Assembly: GCA_963750935.1 (NCBI GenBank)
Contig: CAVVSR010000013.1
Coordinates: forward strand, 372,001 to 436,000
DNA length: 64,000 nt
DNA from: JACCXG01 sp963750935
GTDB lineage: Bacteria; Acidobacteriota; Vicinamibacteria; Vicinamibacterales; 2-12-FULL-66-21
Direction: 5' to 3'
Below, piece after piece: positions 8,374-16,243 of this stretch. How positions within the stretch are numbered: the first letter of the stretch is position 1; every line of letters starts with the position of its first letter. The translations under genes and the position numbers were made by a program. Under the pieces are notes generated by a model. It did no database searches. It saw only the letters and a program-made list of their open reading frames with translations, and was not told where the DNA came from.

Positions 8374-8448
8374 GGGCGCTTGGCTCAGTGGTAGAGCATC
8401 GCCTTCACACGGCGGGGGTCCACAGTTCGAATCTGTGAGCGCCCACCA
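8374..8448 (+). tRNA. tRNA-Val (anticodon CAC)
   Basis: A 75-nt cloverleaf. The acceptor stem GGGCGCT (8374-8380) pairs with AGCGCCC (8438-8444), followed by a discriminator A and an encoded CCA. The anticodon stem TCGCC/GGCGG closes the loop TTCACAC, giving anticodon CAC (valine, GUG codons). The T arm is CACAG-TTCGAAT-CTGTG. The D loop contains the usual GG pair (CAGTGGTAGAG). It has its own promoter upstream and an intrinsic terminator 39 nt downstream. Confidence 0.97.
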
Positions 8449-8486
8449 TCCAACTCACAGGAATCTTGCACAGTGCGCACGCAGGA

Positions 8487-8512
8487 ACGGGCCTCACGGC
8501 CCGTTTTTGTTT
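8487..8512 (+). terminator. Rho-independent terminator after tRNA-Val
   Basis: Perfect 7-bp stem ACGGGCC/GGCCCGT with loop TCAC, followed directly by TTTTGTTT. It ends the tRNA transcript before the thioredoxin-like gene. Confidence 0.85.
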
Positions 8513-8542
8513 CAGTCACGCGACGTCACCAGCAAAGGCCCA

Positions 8543-8998
8543 GTGCTCCGAAAAGCTCTCCGTGCCGTCGTCATCATCACGGGCCTGCTGGCTGTCGCCG
8601 GGTTCGCCATTTACGCCAGCAACGCGGCCCCCGTCGTCCCGGCCATCTCGACCGACCAGGCCAACAACGGCAAGCCCTACGTCGTGAAGCTGCACGCGCA
8701 GTGGTGCTCCGTCTGCCTGGTGACCAAGGGCGTGTGGGGGCAGATCGAGGACAGCTACGCCGGGCGCGTCAACCTCGTCGTCCTCGACTTCACCAACGAC
8801 GCCAACACGGAGGCGAGCCGCGCGGAAGCGCTGCGGCTCGGGCTCGACAAGTTCTACGAGGAGTACTCCGGCGCGACCGGCAACATCGTCGTGCTCGACG
8901 GCCGCAAGCAGGTGACCGCCTCGATCAACGGCAGCCGCGATTTCGGCGAATACCGCACGGCAATCGACGCGGCGCTGAAGAGCGCGGGGACTCCGTAG
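8543..8998 (+). CDS. Membrane-anchored thioredoxin-like protein
   Basis: 151 residues from GTG 8543, the first plausible start after the tRNA terminator. An N-terminal membrane anchor (AVVIITGLLAVAGFAIYA) is followed by a thioredoxin fold with the motif QWCSVC (about residues 51-56), so it carries a CxxC-type redox pair (CSVC) facing the periplasm. The rest (NLVVLDFTNDAN, TGNIVVLDGR) fits the thioredoxin beta-strand pattern, although the usual cis-Pro region is weak. A thiol-disulfide or periplasmic redox role is likely. A GCTTCCC heptamer array begins on the last base of its stop codon. Confidence 0.75.
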   Translation: MLRKALRAVVIITGLLAVAGFAIYASNAAPVVPAISTDQANNGKPYVVKLHAQWCSVCLVTKGVWGQIEDSYAGRVNLVVLDFTNDANTEASRAEALRLGLDKFYEEYSGATGNIVVLDGRKQVTASINGSRDFGEYRTAIDAALKSAGTP

Positions 8999-9060
8999 CT
9001 TCCCGCTTCCCGCTTCCCGCTTCCCGCATCCCGCTTCCCGCATCCCGCACCCAGCACCCG
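8998..9060. repeat. Heptamer tandem array, unit GCTTCCC
   Basis: Nine consecutive 7-mers: GCTTCCC four times, GCATCCC, GCTTCCC, GCATCCC, then GCACCCA and GCACCCG. It fills the space between the thioredoxin-like stop codon and the convergent ABC permease stop at 9071. It contains the same NNNNCCC pattern as the other heptamer arrays in the window. Confidence 0.9.
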
Positions 9061-9070
9061 AGTGCGCGCC

Positions 9071-11533
9071 CTACTCGTCGCGGAGCGCGACGACCGGATC
9101 GACCCGCGTCGCCCGCAGCGCCGGTAGATAGCTTGCGAGCACGGCAATCGTCCCGAGCAGCACCGGCACCGTCGCGAACGTGACCGCGTCGGTCGCGGTG
9201 ATCCCGAACAGCAGGGTGGCCATCACCCGCGTCAGCGCGAGCGCGCCGAACAGGCCGATGACGATGCCGGCGACGGTCAGCTCGAGCCCGTGCCGCACCA
9301 CCATGCCGACGATGCTGGCCCGCGACGCGCCGAGGGCCATGCGCACGCCGATGTCGTGCGTGCCCTGCGTGACCAGGTACGACATCACGCCGTAGACGCC
9401 GACCGCGGCGAGGATCACCGCGAACACGGCGAACGCCCCCAGCATCAGCGTCGAGAAGCGCTGTCTCGCCAGCGAATCGCTCATCCGGTCCGGCATCGTG
9501 CGCACGTCGTAGACGGGGATGGTGGGGTCGATGGCGTGGATCTCCCGGATGATGGCGCTCGCCGCCGCGGCCGGATCCGACGCGGTGCGCGCCACCTGGT
9601 ATTGCAACAGCCCGATCGAGGGGCGGTACACCACGATCCGGCCGTCGATATCGAGGCCGTACTGCTTCACCGTGCCGACCACGCCGACAATCGTCATCTG
9701 CCGCTTCGGGTCGTTCCACAGGTGCTTGCCGATCGGATCCTCGTTCGGCCAGAAGCGCTGCGCGAACTTCTCGTCGACGATCACGACCGGCTGCGCCGTG
9801 GTCGACGAGTCGGCGTCCTCGAAGAACCGCCCCTTGACCAGCGGAATCTCCATCGTCCGGAAGTAATCCGGCGTGGCGGCGCGTTGATCGACCTGCAGTT
9901 CCTGCCCCGGCTGCGGCGTGAACCCTTCGACGTTGATCGAGCCCCAGCCCACCGCCGACGTGAACGGCAGCGACGACACCGCGCCGCGCACCTTGACGCC
10001 CGGAACGCTGGCAATCCGATCGTTGAACTGCCGGAACGCCTCCAGCGCCGCGTCCCGGTTCGCGAACTGCCGGCCGCTCGGCCCGAGCCGCATCGAGATC
10101 ACCTGGTCGGGATTGAAGCCGGGCGACACGCTCTGCAGCCGCACGAAGCTGCGCACCAGCAGGCCTGCGCCGATCAGCAGCATCAGCGACAGGGCGATCT
10201 CCGACACCACCAGCAGGCTGCGCAGGCGCCGCCGCGACGACCCAAAACCGCCCTCTCCCTGGGTGTTGCGGCCGCCCGCCTTCAGCGCCGAGTTGAGGTC
10301 GATGCGCACCGCCCGCCAGGCCGGCGCGAGGCCGAACACGATCCCGGTGAGGACGGACACGCCGAGCGTGAACGACAGGACCGGGCCGTCGATGGTGATC
10401 GCGTCGAGCCGCGGAATGTTGCCGGGGTTCACCGTCCGGACGACGTAGAGCCCGGCCCTGGCGATCAACAGGCCGACCGCGCCGCCGAGCACGCCGAGCA
10501 CCACGCTCTCGGTGAGCAGCTGGCGCAGCAGCCGCTGCCAGCCGGCGCCGAGCGCGGTGCGGATCGCGACCTCCTTCTGGCGGCCGCTGGCGCGCGTCAG
10601 CAGCAGGTTGGCGACGTTGGCGCATGCGATCAGCAGCACCAGCGCCACCGATCCCAGCAGCACCAGCACCGGCCGCTTGACGTTGCCGACGACCTGCTCC
10701 TGCAGCGAGACCACGTCGATCGTGAAGGTGCGATCGCGCTGATCCTTCTCCCGGATCCGGCCGGCGATGGCACTGACGTCGTCGTCCGCCTGCGCCATCG
10801 TCACGCCCGGCTTCAGCCGCGCCATGATGTTGTAGTTCTCGTCGCCGCGCTGCTTGACCGCGTCGGCGCCGAGCGGCAGCGGCAGGAACACGTCCATCTT
10901 GCGGATGCTGGCGACGGTCGGCATGACCTCGTCGTTCAGCATGAAGTCGGGCCCGAGCACGCCGACGACCGTGAACTGGTTCTTCTGCTCGCCGCCGCCG
11001 GCGATGATGCCGTTGAGCGTGAGGCTGCGGCCCACGACCGCCGGATCGCCGCCGAACATGCGCGTCCAGAACCCGTGGCTGAGGATGACGACCGGCGTCT
11101 TGCCCGGCTCGTCGTCCTCCGTCAGCAGCAGACGTCCGTGCAGCGGCTGCGCGCCGAGCAGCGTGAACAGGCTGGACGACGTGCGCAGCGCCTCGACGCG
11201 CTCCGGGCGCTCCATCCCGAGCAGCGTGCCGCCCCGGCCCTGCGAGATCGACATCAGCTCGAACGAGCGGTTCTCGTTCTTGACGTCGATGTACTGCCCG
11301 GGCGACGGCCAGTCCTGCGGGATGTTGATGCCCGGCGATCGCAGCCACAGCACCGCCAGCCGCTCCGGGCTCGGATACGGCAACGGCTTGAGCAGCAGGC
11401 CGTTGACGACGCTGAAAATCGCGGTGTTGGCGCCGATCCCGATCGCCAGCGAGGCGACGATGACCAGCGTCGTCCCCAGGCTGCCCTTGAGGGTTCGAAG
11501 CGCGTACCGGAAGTCCTGCAGGAAGGCGTGCAT
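9071..11533 (-). CDS. Acidobacterial-type orphan ABC permease (MacB/FtsX, ADOP-like)
   Basis: 820 residues with two repeats of a MacB periplasmic core domain plus FtsX permease domain, the layout of the acidobacterial duplicated orphan permeases. The first membrane helix follows an FRYALRTLKGSLG start (LVIVASLAIGIGANTAIFSVVNG), then the signature LLLKPLPYP. Three FtsX helices lie in the middle (around residues 265-415), then a second unit starts at about 433 (RSLLVVSEIALSLMLLIGAGLLVRS). The C-terminal FtsX domain ends ALRATRVDPVVALRDE. No ATPase gene adjoins it, as expected for orphans of this class. The substrate is unknown; efflux or lipoprotein handling is the family guess. GC-rich opposite-strand frames here are not genes. 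Confidence 0.9.
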   Translation of the reverse strand: MHAFLQDFRYALRTLKGSLGTTLVIVASLAIGIGANTAIFSVVNGLLLKPLPYPSPERLAVLWLRSPGINIPQDWPSPGQYIDVKNENRSFELMSISQGRGGTLLGMERPERVEALRTSSSLFTLLGAQPLHGRLLLTEDDEPGKTPVVILSHGFWTRMFGGDPAVVGRSLTLNGIIAGGGEQKNQFTVVGVLGPDFMLNDEVMPTVASIRKMDVFLPLPLGADAVKQRGDENYNIMARLKPGVTMAQADDDVSAIAGRIREKDQRDRTFTIDVVSLQEQVVGNVKRPVLVLLGSVALVLLIACANVANLLLTRASGRQKEVAIRTALGAGWQRLLRQLLTESVVLGVLGGAVGLLIARAGLYVVRTVNPGNIPRLDAITIDGPVLSFTLGVSVLTGIVFGLAPAWRAVRIDLNSALKAGGRNTQGEGGFGSSRRRLRSLLVVSEIALSLMLLIGAGLLVRSFVRLQSVSPGFNPDQVISMRLGPSGRQFANRDAALEAFRQFNDRIASVPGVKVRGAVSSLPFTSAVGWGSINVEGFTPQPGQELQVDQRAATPDYFRTMEIPLVKGRFFEDADSSTTAQPVVIVDEKFAQRFWPNEDPIGKHLWNDPKRQMTIVGVVGTVKQYGLDIDGRIVVYRPSIGLLQYQVARTASDPAAAASAIIREIHAIDPTIPVYDVRTMPDRMSDSLARQRFSTLMLGAFAVFAVILAAVGVYGVMSYLVTQGTHDIGVRMALGASRASIVGMVVRHGLELTVAGIVIGLFGALALTRVMATLLFGITATDAVTFATVPVLLGTIAVLASYLPALRATRVDPVVALRDE

Positions 11534-11609
11534 ATGTCCTCGATTCGCGACGGAGGGTCGTCGCGGATGGTACTGCCCGGCCCGCGGAAATGCGACGGTT
11601 TTGGGACGG

Positions 11610-12098
11610 TCAGTCGCGGGCGCGTGGACCGGCGGTGCGGGCCGCCAGCTGCCGGATGGCGCCGAGGTGGTAGGCGAGATGAACCACGCTGCCCATCGCT
11701 TCCGTCATGCTGTCGCGATCCCACGACGTCCGCTCCTCGATCGCGGCCGCCCACGCCGCCGCCTCGCGCCGGAGCGCCGCCCGCAGCGCCGCCCATTCGT
11801 CGTCGGTGACCGAGAGGCGCGTCCAGCTCGCGGAGAAGTCCGCGTCATGCCAGGGATCCTCGCCTCGGGCCCACCGGTTGAGGAGGCTCAGCCCATAGCG
11901 GACGTGATCGACATGTGCCGCCACCGAGGTGCGGCCGTCAGGACGGGCGCTCGCCTCTGCTGCCGAGAGCGCATCGAGCGAGTGGTGCAGACCGCGATCG
12001 CCGCGGTTGAGGAAGAAGGCGGCCTCACGCGGCCCCGCGAGCAGCTCGGAGAGCAGCCCGCCGAGTGCGGCGCGGAACGAAGCAGCGTCAGGCGTCAG
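11610..12098 (-). CDS. DinB-like four-helix protein with apparent CTG start
   Basis: About 162 residues with the DinB/YfiT-type pattern: AAHVDHVRYGLSLLNRWARGE, then the helical C-terminus ending VVHLAYHLGAIRQL; the histidines at AAHVDH and HLAYHLG are candidate metal ligands. Conserved-looking sequence (FRAALGGLLSELLAGP) extends upstream of the only in-frame GTG (11924), and no ATG, GTG or TTG lies in frame beyond it. The frame opens at CTG 12098, which overlaps the upstream stop as CTGA, exactly where ATGA couplings occur elsewhere here. So CTG is the likely start, or an A was misread. Function is unknown; some family members are thiol transferases. Confidence 0.65.
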   Translation of the reverse strand: MTPDAASFRAALGGLLSELLAGPREAAFFLNRGDRGLHHSLDALSAAEASARPDGRTSVAAHVDHVRYGLSLLNRWARGEDPWHDADFSASWTRLSVTDDEWAALRAALRREAAAWAAAIEERTSWDRDSMTEAMGSVVHLAYHLGAIRQLAARTAGPRARD

Positions 12099-12658
12099 GA
12101 TCCGCCCTTCTTCGCCTGCTGCGTGAGCAGCTCGAGGATGCGTGAATAGCGCTCGTCAGCGGCGGTGAACGACTTCACGTAATCGTCTTCCGACATCTTG
12201 GCGCGGCGCCAGTCGCCGTCGAACGCGACGGTCTTGTTCGCCTGCTCCCAGCTGTCGGCGGCGCCGTCCCCCGGCTTCGCGACCAGCCCGTCGGCTCCCT
12301 GATCCATGACGAAGATCTTCGAGCCGGCCACCGAGGCGGCGTTCAGGTCGATGTAGACGTCGCGGTAGTCCTTCTTCTCGAGCTTGGCGGCGATCAGCGC
12401 CGGCACCGAATACTTGGCGGAGACGACGAGCAGTTGCGAGCCCTGGAAATAGAGGGCCGCCACGAACGCGTCCTTGTCGGAGGGATCGGGTGCCGCGATG
12501 CTGTCGAGTTTCAACTGGTCCAGCGCGTCGCCCAGCGCCTTTGCCGCGGCGCGGGATTTCGGATCCTGCGCGAACGCCGGCGAGGAGAGCGCGACCACGG
12601 CGAGGGCCGTGAGGCAGGCAGCAATTCGACTGGCGACACGACGAACTTTCGTGGGCAT
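12095..12658 (-). CDS. Exported protein of unknown function
   Basis: 187 residues from ATG 12658. A signal peptide is clear (ACLTALAVVALSSPAFAQ, cleavage after AFA). The mature part is alpha/beta with a repeated hydrophobic pattern (AALYFQGSQLLVVSAKYSVP, DVYIDLNAASVAGSKIFVM) and a Lys-rich tail (QQAKKGGS). No family is recognised. The stop overlaps the start region of the DinB-like gene, so the two are probably co-translated. An AGAGG ribosome-binding motif precedes the start. Confidence 0.7.
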   Translation of the reverse strand: MPTKVRRVASRIAACLTALAVVALSSPAFAQDPKSRAAAKALGDALDQLKLDSIAAPDPSDKDAFVAALYFQGSQLLVVSAKYSVPALIAAKLEKKDYRDVYIDLNAASVAGSKIFVMDQGADGLVAKPGDGAADSWEQANKTVAFDGDWRRAKMSEDDYVKSFTAADERYSRILELLTQQAKKGGS

Positions 12659-12709
12659 GGCAACCTCTGGTGTTGAGTGCCCACGTTCTACCATCGCGGC
12701 TCCCCGCCG

Positions 12710-13177
12710 TCAACCGATGAACAGGGGATCTTCCTCTTCCGGCCGGCTGGCGCGACGCCGCCAGTCGTTCCCGGCTCGCAGCACGCTCAAGCCCGCCTTC
12801 AGCGCCGCGACGATGGCGATGCCTTCGCGGGCGGGACGCACGATCGCCTGCTGGACGATCGTCGAGGTTTCCTCGACCTTCTGCGAGAGGTCGGAGACGA
12901 GCCGATCGACCTTGCCGGCCTGCGCGGTCGCCAGCGCCGCGGTCTTCGAGGCTTCGTCAACCAGCGCGCTGGCCTTGGCGATCAGCGGACGGATCTCCTC
13001 ACGGACGGACGTGATCGTCTGCTGCGCGGTGGTGACGGCCTGCTGCGCCTTGCCGATCGCCTCCTGCGCCTGCTTCGCCACCTTGGCCGCGGCGATGATG
13101 GCCCCGACCTGGATGATCGCCATCACGAGCGTCGCCACGGCGATGACGCCGAGGAACAGCTGGGGCCAATCCGTCAC
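12710..13177 (-). CDS. Membrane-anchored coiled-coil protein of unknown function
   Basis: 155 residues: an N-terminal membrane helix (LFLGVIAVATLVMAIIQVGAI) followed by about 90 residues of heptad-rich Ala/Gln/Lys coiled coil (KVAKQAQEAIGKAQQAV, REEIRPLIAKASALVDEASK). It resembles DUF948-type or YtxH-partner envelope proteins, but the match is by composition only. Its start overlaps the stop of the YtxH-like gene by 4 bp (ATGA), so the two are a translationally coupled pair. Nothing catalytic is visible. Confidence 0.7.
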   Translation of the reverse strand: MTDWPQLFLGVIAVATLVMAIIQVGAIIAAAKVAKQAQEAIGKAQQAVTTAQQTITSVREEIRPLIAKASALVDEASKTAALATAQAGKVDRLVSDLSQKVEETSTIVQQAIVRPAREGIAIVAALKAGLSVLRAGNDWRRRASRPEEEDPLFIG

Positions 13178-13476
13178 AGCGTGTCCGGCGTCCCCGGCGT
13201 CGGCGGGGTGGTCGTGCCGCGGGCCTGGTTGTAGGCCTCGCGCCCGCGCTCGATCGCCGAGCTGAAGGTGTCGCGCTGACGGTTGAGGAACTCGCGCCCC
13301 TGGCGCGCGGCTTCTTCGGCGCGGTCGCGCCCTTCGCGAGCCTTCTCGCCGAGCATGCGGCGTGTCTCTTCACCGCTGGCGGGCGCCATCAGCAACGCGA
13401 CCGCAGCGCCGGTCACCGCCCCCAGCACGAACGCCACGATCATCGTCCCAGCTACCGTGCCGTCGTCCCTTGCCAT
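13174..13476 (-). CDS. YtxH-like small membrane protein
   Basis: 100 residues. The N-terminal glycine-rich membrane helix IVAFVLGAVTGAAVALLMAP followed by SGEETRRML is the YtxH signature (GxxxG helix, then APxSGxETR). The remaining part is a charged amphipathic helix and a Thr/Pro-rich tail. YtxH proteins are often stress-associated, with unknown mechanism. A strong ribosome-binding site (AGAGGAG) precedes ATG 13476. It is coupled to the following coiled-coil membrane gene. Confidence 0.8.
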   Translation of the reverse strand: MARDDGTVAGTMIVAFVLGAVTGAAVALLMAPASGEETRRMLGEKAREGRDRAEEAARQGREFLNRQRDTFSSAIERGREAYNQARGTTTPPTPGTPDTL

Positions 13477-13553
13477 CTTCCACCGCTCCTCTTTTGAACT
13501 AGCCTTCCGGGTGTTGAACAGCCTTCCGGGCGCTGCCGCCAGGCGTTGCGCTC

Positions 13554-14596
13554 CTAGAAGATACTGACCCGGACGTTGAGATACTTGCGCGGATCCTTGC
13601 GAATGTCCCCTATGAGCTGCCGGAGCTCGCTCGCGGCGGCATTCATGTTCTCATACAACTGCTTGTCTTTCAGCAACTGCCCGGCGCTGCCCTCCCCCTT
13701 CGACAGATTCTCGGTCAGCGTGTCGATCCGGGCGGTCAGCGAGTTGAATTTGTCGTAGAGCTCACGCTCGGTCAGCAGCCGGCCGATGGTGTTGTCGTTG
13801 CGGGTCAAGCGGGCGGAGACCTGATCCAAATTCGCCGACGCGGAGGTCAGCGACTTGGCCAGCGCCTCGTCCTTCAGCAGCCGCCCGAGGCTCCCCTCTC
13901 CGGCATTGACGCGCTTGGTCGTCTCCTGGATGTCGGCGAGGGCGGCGTTGAACCGCTGGTAGGCGGCGGGATCGCGGATCAGCATCGCCAGCGTGCCGCG
14001 GCCGCGGCCGAGCTCGCCGGCGACGACCCCGGCGGAGGCGATCAGGCCGTTCACTTCGCGATAGATCTGCTCGTCGGTGAACAGCTTGCCGAGCGTGCCC
14101 TTGCCGGCGCGGAGGTCCTGAAGAATGCCGGTGATCTGCTCGAGCGACTGGGTCGCGCCTTCCGCGACGTCGGCGAGCTGCCCGGGGGCGCGGCCGGCGG
14201 GCAGGATGTCGCCGTCGTTCAGCGGCGTGCCCTGCGTCGACGGCGAGATGTCGATGACCGGCTCGCCGAGCAGGCTCAGCGACCCGATCGACGCGCGCGA
14301 CTCCGTGGTGATCCTCGGACTTGTTCTCGTTGTTGACCTTGAGCAGGACCTCGACCTCGGCATCCTGACAGCTGCACCTCCGCGACCTTGCCGACCTCGA
14401 CGCCGGCGACGCGGACCACGGCGCCGCTCTTCAGGCCCTTGACGTCCGGGAACTTCGTCTTGAGCTGGTACTGCTCCCAGCTGAAGCCGCCCTGGCCGCC
14501 GACGGCGATGATCAGCATGACCGCCAGCGCGATGGCGACGACCGCGACGATTCCGATCTTGAGCTCAGACCAGGCGAGTGAGCGGGTGCGTGGCAT
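13554..14596 (-). CDS. mlaD: MCE/MlaD-family lipid-transport protein, two apparent +1 frameshifts
   Basis: About 347 residues once two frame breaks are repaired. From ATG 14596: a membrane anchor (IGIVAVVAIALAVMLIIAVG), then the MCE domain (FPDVKGLKSGAVVRVAGVEVGKV...RITTESRASIGSLSLLGEPVIDI), and a long helical C-terminus with repeated GxGTLGKL/GEGSLGRLLKD units that would form the periplasmic tunnel. One extra base is implied near 14368 (before DAEVEVLLKVNNENKS) and one near 14316 (NKS|RITTES); length modulo 3 agrees. It follows the ATPase and permease genes, so it is the substrate-binding subunit of an Mla-type phospholipid transporter in the inner membrane. Confidence 0.87.
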
Positions 14597-14610
14597 AAGT
14601 CACTTGTCCC

Positions 14611-15468
14611 TTACGAGAGAAACGCATCGATATACGGATCGCGCGCGGCGGCGGCGCGCAGCTCGCCGGCATTGCCCTCGAACGCAATCCCGCCGTCGCG
14701 CAGCATGATGAACTCGGCCTCGTCACATTTGTCGGCGGACGCCTTTTCGAAGCCGATGTCGCCGCCGTTGCGCTTGGCGGTGTGCTCGGCGACGTAGAAC
14801 GCGTCGCGCAGCTGGTGCGTGACGACGATCGAGCTGACGCCTTCGAGGTCCCGCAGCTTGATGATCTCCTCGTCCACCGTGATCGCGGTGATCGGATCGA
14901 GGCCGGTGGTCGGCTCGTCGTAGAGCAGGATCCGCGGCTTGGCGGCCATGGCGCGGGCAATCGCGACGCGCCGGCGCTGGCCGCCCGACAGCTCCGACGG
15001 CATCCGCTCGATGAACTCGCCGAGGCCGATGAAGCCCAGCACTTCCTGGACGCGCGCGTCCGCCTCCGGCCGCGGCCAGTTCAGCTCCTCGTACAGCTTG
15101 TAGCCGACGTTCTCGCGGACGGTCAGCGAGTCGAACAGCGCACCTTCCTGGAACACCATGCCGAGGTCGCCGCGGACCACCATCATCTGATCTTCCGACA
15201 TGTTGTCGACGCGCTCGCCGTTGACGAAAATCTGTCCGCCGTCGGGCTTCAGCAGGCCGAGGGCCAGCCGCAGGATGGTGGACTTCCCGGCGCCGCTCGC
15301 GCCCAGGAAGATCTTGGTGTGCCCGGTCTTCAGCGTGAAGCTGACCTCGCGCAGGATCACCTTGTCGTCGAAGGCGAGCTGCACCTTGTCGAACACGACG
15401 ATCGGACCGCCGGGACCGAGCGCTTCGTCGAGGAGCGGCGAACGGGGCGCGGGATGTGCGATGGCCAT
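14611..15468 (-). CDS. mlaF: MlaF-type ABC transporter ATP-binding protein
   Basis: 285 residues. Walker A GASGAGKST, Q-loop VFQEGALFDSLTV, ABC signature LSGGQRRRVAIARAM, Walker B ILLYDEPTTGLDP and H-loop VVTHQLRDAF are all present. The EGALFDSLTVRENV stretch is typical of Mla/MCE ATPases. The start ATG 15468 shares one base with the permease stop (TGATG). It powers lipid movement through the adjacent permease and MCE subunit. A 30-residue insertion after the H-loop (KRNGGDIGFEKASADKCDE) is slightly unusual. Confidence 0.93.
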   Translation of the reverse strand: MAIAHPAPRSPLLDEALGPGGPIVVFDKVQLAFDDKVILREVSFTLKTGHTKIFLGASGAGKSTILRLALGLLKPDGGQIFVNGERVDNMSEDQMMVVRGDLGMVFQEGALFDSLTVRENVGYKLYEELNWPRPEADARVQEVLGFIGLGEFIERMPSELSGGQRRRVAIARAMAAKPRILLYDEPTTGLDPITAITVDEEIIKLRDLEGVSSIVVTHQLRDAFYVAEHTAKRNGGDIGFEKASADKCDEAEFIMLRDGGIAFEGNAGELRAAAARDPYIDAFLS

Positions 15469-16243
15469 CAGTACATCAGGACGATGAGCAACTGGGTCAC
15501 CAGGTAGTCGACGGCGATGACGGCGACCGAGCTGGCGACCACGGCATTGGTCGTGGCCCGGCCGACACCCTGGGTGCCGCCGTGACGTTCGCAGGCCGAC
15601 GTGGCAGCCGATGCTCACGATCGCAAAGCCGAGGAAGAACGGCTTGATCAGCCCCATCCAGACGTCCTGGATGTAACAGCCCCTGCACGACCGAGTTCCA
15701 GTAGACCGACGAGGCCACCCGCAGCACGCCCATGGTGACGATCCAGCCGCCGACCATGCCGACGGCGCTGGCGATGACCGTCAGGAACGGCACCATCACC
15801 AGGCCGGCGAGAATGCGCGGGACCACGAGCTTGCGGATCGGATCGGTGCCGAGCGCGCGCAGCGCCGCAATCTGATCGGTCACCATCATCGAGCCGAGCT
15901 CGGCGGCAATGCCCGAGCCGACGCGCCCGGCCACCATCAGGCCGGTCAGCACCGGCCCGAGCTCCTTGACAATCGACGCGCTGACCAGCCGCCCGACCAT
16001 CGAGCGCGCGCCGAACTGGTCGAGCGTGATGCCGGACTGCAGCGCCAGCACCATGCCGGTGAAGGTGCCGGTAAGCAGCACCACGGTCAGCGATCCGATG
16101 CCGATCGCGTCGAACTGCTGGACGACATCGCGGTAATAGAACGGCGGCGTGACGACGCCGCGGGCGGTGCGCGACAGCATGCGCACATACTCCTGAACTT
16201 CCAGGAGCGCGGCCTTGATCCACTCGATGAAACCCGCCGCCAC
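15468..16243 (-). CDS. mlaE: MlaE-type permease, two apparent +1 frameshifts
   Basis: About 257 residues after repair. GTG 16243 follows the uvrB stop immediately. Recognisable MlaE features: the interfacial helix at the N-terminus, SLTVVLLTGTFTGMVLALQS, the conserved GRVGSGIAAELGSM cytoplasmic loop, RKLVVPRILAGLVMVP, and, in other frames, WMGLIKPFFLGFAIVSIGC and GVGRATTNAVVASSVAV. One extra base is implied near 15676 (LLYIQDVW) and one near 15587 (RTS|GGTQGVGRA). The conserved residues continue exactly across each break, which argues for sequence error. Membrane component of the MCE lipid transporter. Confidence 0.87.

Noticed and set aside
9290..11809. An 839-codon open frame on the plus strand opposite the ABC permease
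   Set aside because: It is rich in His, Arg, Gln and Ala with no domain pattern, and it is antisense to a gene with clear FtsX motifs. GC-rich third positions open such shadow frames; similar ones occur at 22144-23415 and 39309-40520.
13503..13532. Duplicated AGCCTTCCGGG near the MCE gene end as a binding site
   Set aside because: Two 11-nt matches in a short GC-rich spacer are weak evidence and show no palindrome or promoter overlap.
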